Under the pieces are notes generated by a model. That model was not told the origin of the DNA and ran no database searches. It saw only the letters and a program-made list of their open reading frames with translations. From Lachnospiraceae bacterium (GTDB taxonomy: Bacteria > Bacillota > Clostridia > Lachnospirales > Lachnospiraceae), in the NCBI GenBank assembly GCA_021771755.1, contig JAETOL010000002.1, forward strand, positions 62,001 to 126,000: a DNA stretch of 64,000 bases. The letters are read 5' to 3'. Positions 34,683 to 43,510 of this stretch are shown in pieces. Each line of letters starts with the position of its first letter. Positions within the stretch are counted from its first letter, which is position 1. The translations under genes and the position numbers were made by a program.

Positions 34683-34785
34683 TAATATTCTGGAAATTTT
34701 GAAAGGCTGTATTTTTTTTATAGAGACTGTTAAAATGGTATTAATGGACAAGCTTGATCCATGAGGCTAAAGGAGGGGGCAACTA

Positions 34786-35802
34786 ATGAAAAAAAGGATG
34801 CTGGCAGTTTTTGTCTGTGCAGCAGTTATCAGCAGCGCAGAAGTATCCGTGGAAGCTGCAGGAACAGAAAACAGAGAAAATGCCAGGATAGGTATTTCTA
34901 TTTATGATTTTGAAGACGATTATATGACTTTATATCGCACAGAGCTGGTGCGTTATCTTACAGAAGAATTAGGGTTTTGTGAGGAAAATATTCTGGTGGA
35001 GGATGCTGAAAATAATCAGGAGGTGCAGACGGAACAGATCAGTGACTTTATCGATCATCAGATGGATGCAATGATTCTGAATCTAGTGCATCCGTCCAGT
35101 GCACCTCAGATTACGGATATGTGCAGTGAATCCGGGATACCGATAGTCTATATCAACCGTCAGCCTTATGAAGCGGAAACCGTCAGATGGGAAGAGGAGG
35201 AACTGCGGGTCTCTTACGTGGGGGCAGATGCAAGGCAGTCCGGAACGTATCAGGGTGAAGAGATTGCCGATACAGAGACAAAAGGAGATATCAACGGAGA
35301 TGGAACGGTCTCTTATGTTATGATACAGGGAGAGCCGGAAAACATGGATACGCAGTACAGATCTGCATACTCGGTGAAAGCTCTGGAGGATGCCGGAATA
35401 AAAACAAAAGAACTTCTGGCAGAAAGTGGAAACTGGAACAGAGAACAGGGAGCTGATATTGCCAGAAAAGCGTTGGAAGAGTTTGGAGACGAGATAGATG
35501 TGATATTCTGTAATAATGATGCAATGGCTCTTGGCGCATTAACGGCAGTCAGAGAAGCCGGAAGAGAGACAGGAAAGGATATCTATCTTACAGGTGTAGA
35601 TGCGCTTCCGGAGGCTGTACAGGATATTGAGGACGGAGAATTGACGGCTACAGTGTTTAATGACTATTTCAGTCAGTCTCATACAGCGGCAGCGGCTGTG
35701 GTACAGTATCTTCAGGGCGGAGAACCGGAAACGGTAAAGATGATCGATTATATAAAAGTGACAAAGGATAATGCAGAGTCGCTTCTGAAAAGAATCAGCT
35801 GA
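34786..35802 (+). CDS. Galactose/glucose-binding-like solute-binding protein 1
   Basis: 338 aa with an Ala-rich signal peptide but no lipobox Cys (ending near VSVEAAG). It is an MglB-type periplasmic-binding fold: RIGISIYDFEDDYM start, the calcium-loop-like DINGDGTVSYVMIQGE, and the sugar-site phrases NWNREQGADIARKAL and CNNDAMALGALTAV. It lies upstream of a YesN/YesM two-component system, and no ABC ATPase or permease gene is nearby. It is therefore more likely a sugar sensor than a transport subunit. AAAGGAGG lies before the start. Confidence 0.88.
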   Translation: MKKRMLAVFVCAAVISSAEVSVEAAGTENRENARIGISIYDFEDDYMTLYRTELVRYLTEELGFCEENILVEDAENNQEVQTEQISDFIDHQMDAMILNLVHPSSAPQITDMCSESGIPIVYINRQPYEAETVRWEEEELRVSYVGADARQSGTYQGEEIADTETKGDINGDGTVSYVMIQGEPENMDTQYRSAYSVKALEDAGIKTKELLAESGNWNREQGADIARKALEEFGDEIDVIFCNNDAMALGALTAVREAGRETGKDIYLTGVDALPEAVQDIEDGELTATVFNDYFSQSHTAAAAVVQYLQGGEPETVKMIDYIKVTKDNAESLLKRIS

Positions 35803-35824
35803 CTGGAGATGAGACGAAAATGCG

Positions 35825-35853
35825 TTTATAAAATTTTTGCCTCATGGTATAAT
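35825..35853 (+). promoter_or_regulatory. Promoter of the YesN-YesM operon, extended -10
   Basis: TTTATA, 17 bp, TGGTATAAT (extended -10). It lies between the first binding protein and the response regulator. Confidence 0.55.
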
Positions 35854-35879
35854 AAAAGTCAGGATTTGGAGGGGATTTA

Positions 35880-37502
35880 ATGGAACTATATAATGTACTT
35901 CTTGTGGATGATGAGGCAGATGTACTCCTTGCCATGAAGAAAAAAATCAACTGGGAGGCGCTTGGTTTCTGTCTTGCAGGGACGGCAGAGAATGGGCAGG
36001 AGGCCCTGGAAATGACCGAGCAGCTGCACATAGATGTAGTGATGACGGATATCAAAATGCCTTATATGGATGGTCTGACGCTTTGCCGCAGACTGAAAGA
36101 AAATTACCGGAACATGAAAGTGATCATTTATTCTGGTTTTGACGATTTTGAATTTGCCCGGGAGGCAGTGCATCTGGAAGCAGAAGAGTATCTGTTAAAG
36201 CCGATCAGCGCAAAGGACATGCAGGAGGTTTTTTCCAGAGTAAAGAAAAAACTGGATCAGGAATATAACGAATACAGGAATCTCAGCCGACTTTCTGAAT
36301 ATTACAGGAAAAGTCTTCCGGCAATGAGAGAACAGCTTGTTATGGGAATCTTGGAAGGCCATCTGACCGGGGAGCGGGCAAGAGCCATGATGGAAACCTA
36401 CGAAATGGAACTGGAAGCACCTTTTTACGCAGTTTCCATGCTCTATGCCGAAGCCAGTGTGAGAGAAGAGACGGATCAGGCGGCACGCTTTCTTACCCTG
36501 CCTTTAAAGGATATGGTGCAGGATTATCTCAGAGATAAGATCCGTTTTTTCAGCACCTCTTTTTTAGATCAGGTGATCATAGTGTTTCTTTTGGAACAGC
36601 CTGAGGATATGGAACAGGTTCTTTACCATATGGATCAGGCATGCAAAATGGGATTTCGTGTACTGAAGGCTTCCGTCACCGCAGCGGTAAGCCAGATCTG
36701 TACACAGACAGAGGCTTTGCATACTGCTTATGTGGAAGCTGCAAGCGCTATGGAATATAAGACGATTCTGGGAAGCGGTCAGGTCCTTTATATCAATGAT
36801 ATTGAACCTTGTTCCAGAGAGACGGATTTTGCAGCGGAGTGTGATTTCAGAGAGCTGATCCGTGCAGTAAAGCTTGGAGACAGAAATGAAACAGATGTGG
36901 AAATTTCCCACTTTATGGATGGCATCCGACGAGAGACGATTTCTCCGGGACAGTATCAGCTTCTTTTTATGGAACTTTTTGCAGAACTGATGAAGATCGT
37001 CAGGGCATATAAGCTTCAGCCCAGTCAGATATTTGGAGAGCATGCTGGTTCCTGGCAGGAACTTTATAAATATATTTCGGTAGATGAGCTGGAAAAATGG
37101 CTTCAGGAAGTATGTACCAAGCTTCGCCATGCACTTCATCATGAGAGACGAGATTCAACGGCACGCCTCACCGAACAGGCAAAGGCATATATCAGAGAAC
37201 ATTACCAGGAAAACGATCTTTCGGCAGACAGTATTTGTCGTTATCTGAATGTCAGTGCGGCGTATTTTTCTACTATTTTTAAACGAGAGGTAGGCATGAG
37301 TTTTGTGGCTTATCTCACGAAGGTACGTCTGGAACATGCAGTAGAGCTCCTTCGTACCACGGAGGACAAAACGTATATCATTGCTTCACAGGTGGGTTAT
37401 ACGGAGCCAAATTATTTCAGCTACGTATTTAAAAAACAATATGGGATTTCTCCGTCCAGATACCGGGCGAACATGTTGTCCCAGGAGCAGAAAACAGAAT
37501 AA
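35880..37502 (+). CDS. YesN-type response regulator with AraC DNA-binding domain
   Basis: 540 aa. The receiver domain (residues 1-120) has the acidic pair DDE at 10-12, the phospho-acceptor Asp57 in MTDIKMPYMDG, and KP at about 105. A long middle region follows. The C-terminal 100 residues are an AraC-type double HTH (YFSTIFKREVGMSFVAYL, then VGYTEPNYFSYVFKKQYGISPSRYR). It pairs with the histidine kinase 14 bp downstream and probably controls carbohydrate genes elsewhere, since no transporter or enzyme gene is adjacent. Confidence 0.93.
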   Translation: MELYNVLLVDDEADVLLAMKKKINWEALGFCLAGTAENGQEALEMTEQLHIDVVMTDIKMPYMDGLTLCRRLKENYRNMKVIIYSGFDDFEFAREAVHLEAEEYLLKPISAKDMQEVFSRVKKKLDQEYNEYRNLSRLSEYYRKSLPAMREQLVMGILEGHLTGERARAMMETYEMELEAPFYAVSMLYAEASVREETDQAARFLTLPLKDMVQDYLRDKIRFFSTSFLDQVIIVFLLEQPEDMEQVLYHMDQACKMGFRVLKASVTAAVSQICTQTEALHTAYVEAASAMEYKTILGSGQVLYINDIEPCSRETDFAAECDFRELIRAVKLGDRNETDVEISHFMDGIRRETISPGQYQLLFMELFAELMKIVRAYKLQPSQIFGEHAGSWQELYKYISVDELEKWLQEVCTKLRHALHHERRDSTARLTEQAKAYIREHYQENDLSADSICRYLNVSAAYFSTIFKREVGMSFVAYLTKVRLEHAVELLRTTEDKTYIIASQVGYTEPNYFSYVFKKQYGISPSRYRANMLSQEQKTE

Positions 37503-37516
37503 AAGGTTACGATCCT

Positions 37517-39319
37517 ATGGATTATTTGAAAAATAAATGGAATAAGCTGCGTACATATGTCAACAGACGAGAACTCCAATTTATGCTTTCCGTGTCATTT
37601 ACATTGGTGGCGCTGGTGGGAATGGCGTTTATCGGGGCGTTTCTTTATCAGAGTTATGGAAAGACGGCAGAAGAGATGATGCTCAATGACAACCGACAGC
37701 TGATCAATCAGGTGGAGATCAATCTGAATAATTATCTGCGGAATATGATGAGGATTTCCGATACGATGTATTACAATGTGATCAAGCAGGTAGATATGAA
37801 GACGGATGACATCTCTCAGGAACTGGATCTTCTTTATGAAGTGAATAAGGACAGTCTGGTAAGTGTTGCATGTTTTTCTGAAAACGGAGAACTGATCAGT
37901 GCAGCTCCGGTAGGAAGCGTGAAGAAAAATGTGGATATCACAGAACAGAGCTGGTTTGCCAATGCCAGGGACAAAATGGAAAACCTGCATTTTTCTGAAC
38001 TTCATGTACAGAATATATTTGAAAACAGCAATGGGCGCTACTATTGGGTGGTGTCTTTGAGTCGTGGTGTGGAATTGACCACAGAAGGAAAAATGTCAGG
38101 AGGAATCCTTCTGGTAGACATGAATTTCAGCGGCATCCGGCAGATCTTTACGGAGATCAACAGCAGAGGACTGGGTTATGTTTATCTGGTAAACAGCGAA
38201 GGGGAGATTATTTATCATCCTAAGCAGAATCTGATTTTTTCCAATATGCTGCATGAAAATAATGTAGCTGCCAGCCAGTATGATGACGGCGTTTCGGAGG
38301 AGACCTTCCAGGGAGAGGAACGTACAGTGATCGTAAAGACGGTAGGCTATACCGGATGGAAGATTGTCAGTGTCACACCTAAGAAAGAATTATTGCAGGA
38401 CTTTAACAGTACGAAGCTAATGGCCGTGATCATTGTGATTCTGGCAGTGACGCTGATGGTTTTTGCAAATCAGTTTGTTGCGGTTCGCATTGCAAAACCT
38501 TTGAAAAAACTGGAAAATTCACTGAAAGGGATCGGTGTGGACAGTCAGCCGGATATTTATATGGGTGGTTCGGTAGAAATCCAGCATCTGGGTCAGACCA
38601 TCCGTTCCATGGTAGACCAGCTGCAGCGGCTTACGGATGATATTGTCAGAGAGCAGGAGGAAAAAAGAAAAAGTGAATTGGATGCCCTTCAATCGCAGAT
38701 CAATCCGCATTTTCTTTACAACACACTGGACTCTATCATGTGGATGATTGAAAGTGAGCGATATGAAGATGCGGTGGCTATGGTACATTCTCTGGGCAAA
38801 CTTCTCCGTATCAGTCTTTCCAAAGGAAAAAATATCATTACGGTAGGGGATGAGCTTCAGCACGCGAGAAGCTACCTGGATATTCAGAAATACAGATACA
38901 AAAATAAATTTCTCTCCTTTTTTGATATAGAAGAAGGTATTGAAAAATACAGAATCATTAAATTGATCATCCAGCCTTTGCTGGAGAATGCGATCTATTA
39001 TGGGATGGAGTACATGGATGGGGAAGGAGAGATTCATATCCGTGCATATACAAGCGGTGAGGATCTTTTTATAGAGGTGGAGGACAATGGATTGGGAATG
39101 CCGCAGGAACAGGTAGATAAGCTGCTGACAGATGACATGGAAACCAGGAGCAAAGGTTCCGGCATCGGCCTTAAAAATGTCCATCAGCGTATTCAACTGT
39201 ATTTTGGGTCTGAGTATGGTCTGGAGATTACAAGTGAACCGGATGAAAAGACCATTGTTCGGATTCATCTGCCAAAAACCGAGGAAACGTCTCCGGGAGA
39301 AGGAGGAAACAGATCATGA
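37517..39319 (+). CDS. YesM-type sensor histidine kinase
   Basis: 600 aa. Two membrane helices (residues 22-45 and 295-315) flank an extracellular dCache-like sensor domain with SWFANARDK and YVYLVNSEGEIIYHP. A HAMP segment follows, then a His_kinase domain with QSQINPHFLYNTLDSI (phospho-His in PHF) and a C-terminal ATPase with LIQPLLENAIYYGM and GSGIGLKNVHQR. The extracellular domain could read the state of the nearby binding proteins. Its stop overlaps the next gene start by 4 bp. Confidence 0.94.
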   Translation: MDYLKNKWNKLRTYVNRRELQFMLSVSFTLVALVGMAFIGAFLYQSYGKTAEEMMLNDNRQLINQVEINLNNYLRNMMRISDTMYYNVIKQVDMKTDDISQELDLLYEVNKDSLVSVACFSENGELISAAPVGSVKKNVDITEQSWFANARDKMENLHFSELHVQNIFENSNGRYYWVVSLSRGVELTTEGKMSGGILLVDMNFSGIRQIFTEINSRGLGYVYLVNSEGEIIYHPKQNLIFSNMLHENNVAASQYDDGVSEETFQGEERTVIVKTVGYTGWKIVSVTPKKELLQDFNSTKLMAVIIVILAVTLMVFANQFVAVRIAKPLKKLENSLKGIGVDSQPDIYMGGSVEIQHLGQTIRSMVDQLQRLTDDIVREQEEKRKSELDALQSQINPHFLYNTLDSIMWMIESERYEDAVAMVHSLGKLLRISLSKGKNIITVGDELQHARSYLDIQKYRYKNKFLSFFDIEEGIEKYRIIKLIIQPLLENAIYYGMEYMDGEGEIHIRAYTSGEDLFIEVEDNGLGMPQEQVDKLLTDDMETRSKGSGIGLKNVHQRIQLYFGSEYGLEITSEPDEKTIVRIHLPKTEETSPGEGGNRS

Positions 39320-40302
39320 GGAAGAAGTATCAGTGGCATATCGGAGCAGTTTTTGTTACTGCAGCAGTGATACTGGGCGCTCTTTACTACTACGGAATAT
39401 TTGTCGGGAAAAAGGAGCAGCCGGCTGTTTACTCTGTGATCCTTTATCAGAATACAAATGATGAATGGTCTACTCTTGTAGAAGGAACAGAACAGGCAGA
39501 AGAGGATCTGGATATCGATGTAAATTATGTATACCTTGCCCGGGATGATACCGCCCAGGAACAGGCGGCTGCTGTCCGGAGAGAGATCAATGCAGGTTCT
39601 TCGGGGATACTGCTGGCACCAGTGGATACAGAAGAAGTGCAAAACGTTCTGAAATCCATGTATTTGAAAGTTCCCGTACTATGTGTGGAAACTGGAGCAG
39701 GAGATGATTTTCCTGTACTCCGCACAGATGACCGGGCTATGGGAAAAGCCATGGGAGAGGCGATCCTGAAGGATATGGACAGTACCGGAGCACAAAGAAG
39801 AGTCGCTATTCTTACAGAATACATGGGAAGAGACAGTGTAAGACTGAGATATGAGGGCCTGACAGAAGCCCTGAAGGAAGCAAAAGAGCCGGTGATCATA
39901 GAAGAACGGGCGCGGTTCCATGGAGATTTTAGTCTGGGACGGTTTATCAAATCTGTATTTTATGATGCCCCTCCATATCTGGTTACACTGGATAAATATA
40001 TGACAGAACAGGCAGCTGCGGCATGGACAGGATACCGACAGGAAAACGAAAAAAATAAGCTTTCCTGCAGGATCTATGGTATTGGAAACACGGCACGGAC
40101 AGTCAATGATCTGGACAACGAAAACATTGCGGCCTTGATGTATCAGAATGAATTTAATATGGGATATCAGGGCATCACATATCTGACACAAAAGAACAGA
40201 AAAAAGTGGTTAGAGGAGAATACAGCTATCAGATACAGAATGGTTACAAAAGAGTCACTGTACGAGGATGAAAACGAAAGACTTCTGTTTTCGAATACCT
40301 GA
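39316..40302 (+). CDS. RbsB-like sugar-binding protein, translationally coupled to the kinase
   Basis: 328 aa. One N-terminal membrane helix (IGAVFVTAAVILGALYYYGIF) without a lipobox, so it is likely membrane-tethered. The rest is a periplasmic-binding-protein fold: SVILYQNTNDEWSTLVEGTEQA and GILLAPVDTEEVQNVL are ribose-family features. Start overlaps the kinase stop in ATGA, so both are made together. This strongly suggests that it works with the kinase as a co-sensor, as XylFII works with LytS in Clostridium beijerinckii. Confidence 0.85.
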   Translation: MRKKYQWHIGAVFVTAAVILGALYYYGIFVGKKEQPAVYSVILYQNTNDEWSTLVEGTEQAEEDLDIDVNYVYLARDDTAQEQAAAVRREINAGSSGILLAPVDTEEVQNVLKSMYLKVPVLCVETGAGDDFPVLRTDDRAMGKAMGEAILKDMDSTGAQRRVAILTEYMGRDSVRLRYEGLTEALKEAKEPVIIEERARFHGDFSLGRFIKSVFYDAPPYLVTLDKYMTEQAAAAWTGYRQENEKNKLSCRIYGIGNTARTVNDLDNENIAALMYQNEFNMGYQGITYLTQKNRKKWLEENTAIRYRMVTKESLYEDENERLLFSNT

Positions 40303-40320
40303 TGGCGCAGGAGGGAGAAG

Positions 40321-41388
40321 ATGCTGAACAGAAGAAAAGAAACAGGACTGTTGGCAGCAGCACTTATGATATTTATTTTGGGAGGATGCGGGACACAGGA
40401 AGATCCTGCCCAGGAAGAACCTAAAAATCTGAAGATAGGTGTAAGCGTGTATGATCAGTATGACACGTTTATGGCAGAAGTACTTTCCCAGTTTCAGGCT
40501 TATACGAGAGAGAAAGAAAAAGACTGGGGGATACCGATTACCCTTGATATTCAGGATGCAGATCAGAATCAGCTTCAGCAGAATAAACAAATGGATGATT
40601 TTATTGAAGAAGGCTGTGATATTGTCTGTATCAATATGGTTGACAGAACGGATGCCTCATCCATCATCGAAAAAGCAAAAAGTAATGACATACCAGTGAT
40701 TTTTTATAATCGGGAACTGGTAAAGGAGGATCTGGAGCGCTGGGAAAAACTTTACTACGTAGGGGCTGACGCTTTTCAGTCAGGAGAGATGCAGGGGCAG
40801 ATCCTGGTGGAGGAGTGCAGAAAAGATTTTTCCAGCATTGATAAAAACGGCGATGGAGTCCTCCAATATATTATGCTGGAAGGGGAGGCCGGACATAACG
40901 ATTCCATGATTCGAAGTATGGCAGTCATCCAGGAAATCACAGAAAGTGGCTATGTAGTAGAAAAACTTGCAGATGAGATTGCCAACTGGAACAGAGATCA
41001 GGCGGCAAACAAGATGGCATCCTTTATTGAAGATTATGGAGACCGGATAGAGGTTGTCCTGGCCAATAATGACGATATGGCGCTGGGGGCGGTTGACGCT
41101 CTGAAGGACAGCGGTATTATGCCAGGGACAGAGCAATGGCCTATGATCCTGGGAATCGATGGGACAGATGTAGGGAAAAAAGCAGTTGAAAAAGGGGAAT
41201 TTCTGGGGACGGTGCTGAATGATGCCAGAGGTCAGGCCAGAGGAATGATAGAGCTTGCCTGGTCCATTGTATCGGGCAGACCTCTGGAGTCTGACCTGGA
41301 GCTTCAGGAAGGAAAATATATAAGACTTCCTTACCGGAAAGTAACGAGTGAGAACCTCAGTGAGATACAGGCGGGGCAGACCCAGTAA
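40321..41388 (+). CDS. Galactose/glucose-binding-like lipoprotein 2
   Basis: 355 aa. Lipobox LGGC near residue 23, then KIGVSVYDQYDTFM and the MglB-like site elements DKNGDGVLQYIMLEGEAGHND, NWNRDQAANKMASF and ANNDDMALGAVDAL. It is clearly related to the first protein of this cluster (34786). It follows the RbsB-like gene by 18 bp and is the last gene of the operon before a terminator. There is no transporter next to it. Confidence 0.88.
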   Translation: MLNRRKETGLLAAALMIFILGGCGTQEDPAQEEPKNLKIGVSVYDQYDTFMAEVLSQFQAYTREKEKDWGIPITLDIQDADQNQLQQNKQMDDFIEEGCDIVCINMVDRTDASSIIEKAKSNDIPVIFYNRELVKEDLERWEKLYYVGADAFQSGEMQGQILVEECRKDFSSIDKNGDGVLQYIMLEGEAGHNDSMIRSMAVIQEITESGYVVEKLADEIANWNRDQAANKMASFIEDYGDRIEVVLANNDDMALGAVDALKDSGIMPGTEQWPMILGIDGTDVGKKAVEKGEFLGTVLNDARGQARGMIELAWSIVSGRPLESDLELQEGKYIRLPYRKVTSENLSEIQAGQTQ

Positions 41389-41432
41389 ACAGATGAGACA
41401 GCGATGCGCAAGCATAAGTTTTCTCAAAAAAA

Positions 41433-41454
41433 GGGAGCGTCAATAGGCGCTCCC
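41433..41454. terminator. Terminator between the sensor operon and hsp20
   Basis: GGGAGCG / CGCTCCC stem preceded by an A run. It can serve both convergent genes. Confidence 0.7.
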
Positions 41455-41477
41455 GTAATACAAGGAAGGTGAAGGTT

Positions 41478-41930
41478 TTAGCCCTCAATGGCAATGTAAC
41501 CGGTATTTTCCACTTTTTTCGGAACTTTCTTCGGTACGGAAAGTCTCAGGATTCCATCTTCATATTTTGCATGGATATCTTCCTGGGTGACATCTTCTCC
41601 AACATAAAAACTTCTGCTCATAGTGCCGGCATAACGTTCTCTGCGGATGTAGTTTCCTTTCTGATCCTGTTCGTCTTTATCCAGTCCTTTTGCCGCAGAT
41701 AAAGTAAGGTAGCCGTCTTTTAGCTGAACCTTGATTTCATCTTTCTTAAAGCCTGGAAGATCTACATCAAGTTCATAGCTGTCATCTTTTTCACGGATAT
41801 CAGTTTTCATCATGTTCTGGGCGTGTTTGCCATACAATGGATTTTTTTTACCCCAGAAATTATCGTCAAATCCAAAGTTCATCCAGCTGTCATCAAATAA
41901 GTTTTCTCCAAAAATACTAGGCATCAACAT
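41478..41930 (-). CDS. Small heat shock protein Hsp20 (alpha-crystallin family)
   Basis: 150 aa, usual length. The alpha-crystallin domain covers about residues 40-140 (DSYELDVDLPGFKKDEIKVQLKDGYLTL, then EDGILRLSVPK, the conserved G-x-L motif). It is an ATP-independent holdase for unfolding proteins in the cytosol. It is likely heat-regulated: the promoter region holds a CIRCE-like operator. Confidence 0.94.
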   Translation of the reverse strand: MLMPSIFGENLFDDSWMNFGFDDNFWGKKNPLYGKHAQNMMKTDIREKDDSYELDVDLPGFKKDEIKVQLKDGYLTLSAAKGLDKDEQDQKGNYIRRERYAGTMSRSFYVGEDVTQEDIHAKYEDGILRLSVPKKVPKKVENTGYIAIEG

Positions 41931-42050
41931 AAGTCATCTCTCCTTTTTTTATTTATCTATGTGAATAGGTTGTTATTACGGAACCGGGAGGTTTCAGGAA
42001 ACTCAGGATAACTGCTATCCTTTTTATTTCCCTTCCTTTGTTCTAGATGT

Positions 42051-42079
42051 AATATAACACGTATTGCTAGCAGAGTCAA
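42051..42079 (-). promoter_or_regulatory. Sigma-A promoter of hsp20
   Basis: On the minus strand TTGACT, 17 bp, TATATT. Confidence 0.75.
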
Positions 42080-42093
42080 GAGGTGAGTGCTAA
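42067..42093 (-). promoter_or_regulatory. CIRCE-like operator (HrcA site) on hsp20
   Basis: On the minus strand TTAGCACTC, then nine bases, then CTCTGCTAG. The first half is identical to the CIRCE consensus and the second matches at TGCTA. It covers the -35 box, a suitable place for repression by HrcA. Confidence 0.6.
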
Positions 42094-42196
42094 TTTATTT
42101 GTGAAAAAAGTGTGAACTCATGTTGAGATGTTCTTTTACGAGAATTGGAGGATGATTTTGCTAAAAAGGCATACCGGATGCATCGGATTTTTACGC

Positions 42197-42688
42197 TTAC
42201 AGCAAATGATAATGAGGGATGATATCCTCGTAGCTTCCATTTTTCAGGAGAAATCCTCCGGGGATTGTTCCAAGCGGAATGAAGCCCAGTTTTTTGTACA
42301 AGGCCAGCGCTGCTGTATTGGAACTTACGACGGCATTAAACTGCAGGATACGAAAGCCAAGCTCTTTTGCTGTTTTCAGGCAGTGTCTGACAAGTGCTTC
42401 GCCAATATTCTGACCCCGTCTGTCCTTCCTGACAGCATAGCTGGCATTGCAGATATGACCGCAGCGTCCTACATTGTTAGGATGCAGGATATAAAGACCC
42501 ACTGCTTCTCCGGTTTCCTGGTCCCGGGCAATCCCGGTAAAAGACTGTTCCTGAAAAAAAGCCCGGCCGCTTTCTTTATCCAGACATTCTTTCTGGGGAA
42601 AGGCCACGCCGTCCTCCACCACCTGATTCCAGATATGGATGGCGTCTTCTGTGTCTTTTTCTGTAAATTCTGTGATTGTGATCTCCAT
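42197..42688 (-). CDS. GNAT N-acetyltransferase
   Basis: 163 aa. The acetyl-CoA site is RKDRRGQNIGEALVRHCLKTAKE (motif A, variant of R/Q-x-x-G-x-G/A) with later SSNTAALALYKKLGFIPLG. Preceded by GCGAGGAG. It probably acetylates a small amine or protein; the substrate is unknown. Confidence 0.9.
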   Translation of the reverse strand: MEITITEFTEKDTEDAIHIWNQVVEDGVAFPQKECLDKESGRAFFQEQSFTGIARDQETGEAVGLYILHPNNVGRCGHICNASYAVRKDRRGQNIGEALVRHCLKTAKELGFRILQFNAVVSSNTAALALYKKLGFIPLGTIPGGFLLKNGSYEDIIPHYHLL

Positions 42689-42869
42689 AATATTCTCCTC
42701 GCTTTCTGGCAGATAACACCATTTTTATTATACATTTGATTTTTTCGACTGTCTATGTGCCTGAAAAATTAATCAGTTTTTAATCTTTCTTCAAGAATGG
42801 ATTAAGAAACTTCTGTTAGAGTATTAGCATCAAAAGAAAACAAACTTCTTGAAAGGACAGGGTGAAAAT

Positions 42870-43397
42870 ATGGAACAGTTGGAAAAGGTTGAAAAATTAA
42901 GACAAAGAGCGAATATCTCCTATGAAGAGGCCAGGGAAGCGTTGGAGGCATCAGACTGGGATCTTCTGGATGCCATGGTTTATCTGGAAAAACAGGGAAA
43001 GGTAAAACCGCCCAGTCAGGAATCCTATACGACGAATTGTGACGAACAGACACAGTATGTGGATGTAAAAGAAAAGGTGCAGGAGCAGGAAGAAGAGGCT
43101 TCCAGAAAAACCTGGAAAAAGCTGGGACATCTTTTCCGGATCTTTATCAGAAAGACCAGAGACAATGCCTTCTGTGTTTCAAGGAAAGGGGAGGAAATTC
43201 TCAGAGTACCGGTGATCGCAATGCTTATCCTTCTGCTCTTCTTCTGGCAGTTTCTGATACCGGCCGCTGTGATCGCGCTGTTTTTTGACTGCCGCTACTC
43301 CTTTAAGGGAAAGGATGATCTGGAAGGGATGAACCGGGCAATGGAAAAGGCTGGTGAGTTTGCGGACAAGGTAAAGGATGAGTATGAAAAGCTGTGA
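42870..43397 (+). CDS. DUF4342 / UBA-like domain protein
   Basis: 175 aa from the ATG at 42870. The first 45 residues form a UBA/TS-N-like helical bundle (ISYEEAREALEASDWDLLDAMVYLEKQG). A charged linker and a DUF4342 region (CVSRKGEEILRVPVIAMLILLLFFW) with a membrane helix follow. Function unknown; the UBA-like part may bind protein partners. AGGACAGGG precedes the start. Confidence 0.82.
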   Translation: MEQLEKVEKLRQRANISYEEAREALEASDWDLLDAMVYLEKQGKVKPPSQESYTTNCDEQTQYVDVKEKVQEQEEEASRKTWKKLGHLFRIFIRKTRDNAFCVSRKGEEILRVPVIAMLILLLFFWQFLIPAAVIALFFDCRYSFKGKDDLEGMNRAMEKAGEFADKVKDEYEKL

Positions 43398-43419
43398 TCG
43401 CGGCAGGAGAAATCCCGGA

Positions 43420-43448
43420 TTGTCATAAACTGCAGAAACCGTTATAAT
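43420..43448 (+). promoter_or_regulatory. Sigma-A promoter of the dus gene
   Basis: TTGTCA, 17 bp, TATAAT. Confidence 0.75.
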
Positions 43449-43510
43449 ACAATTACCAGATGCCGGGAGAAAAAGGCGGCCTGGTAAAATACAGATAAAG
43501 GAATGGATAT

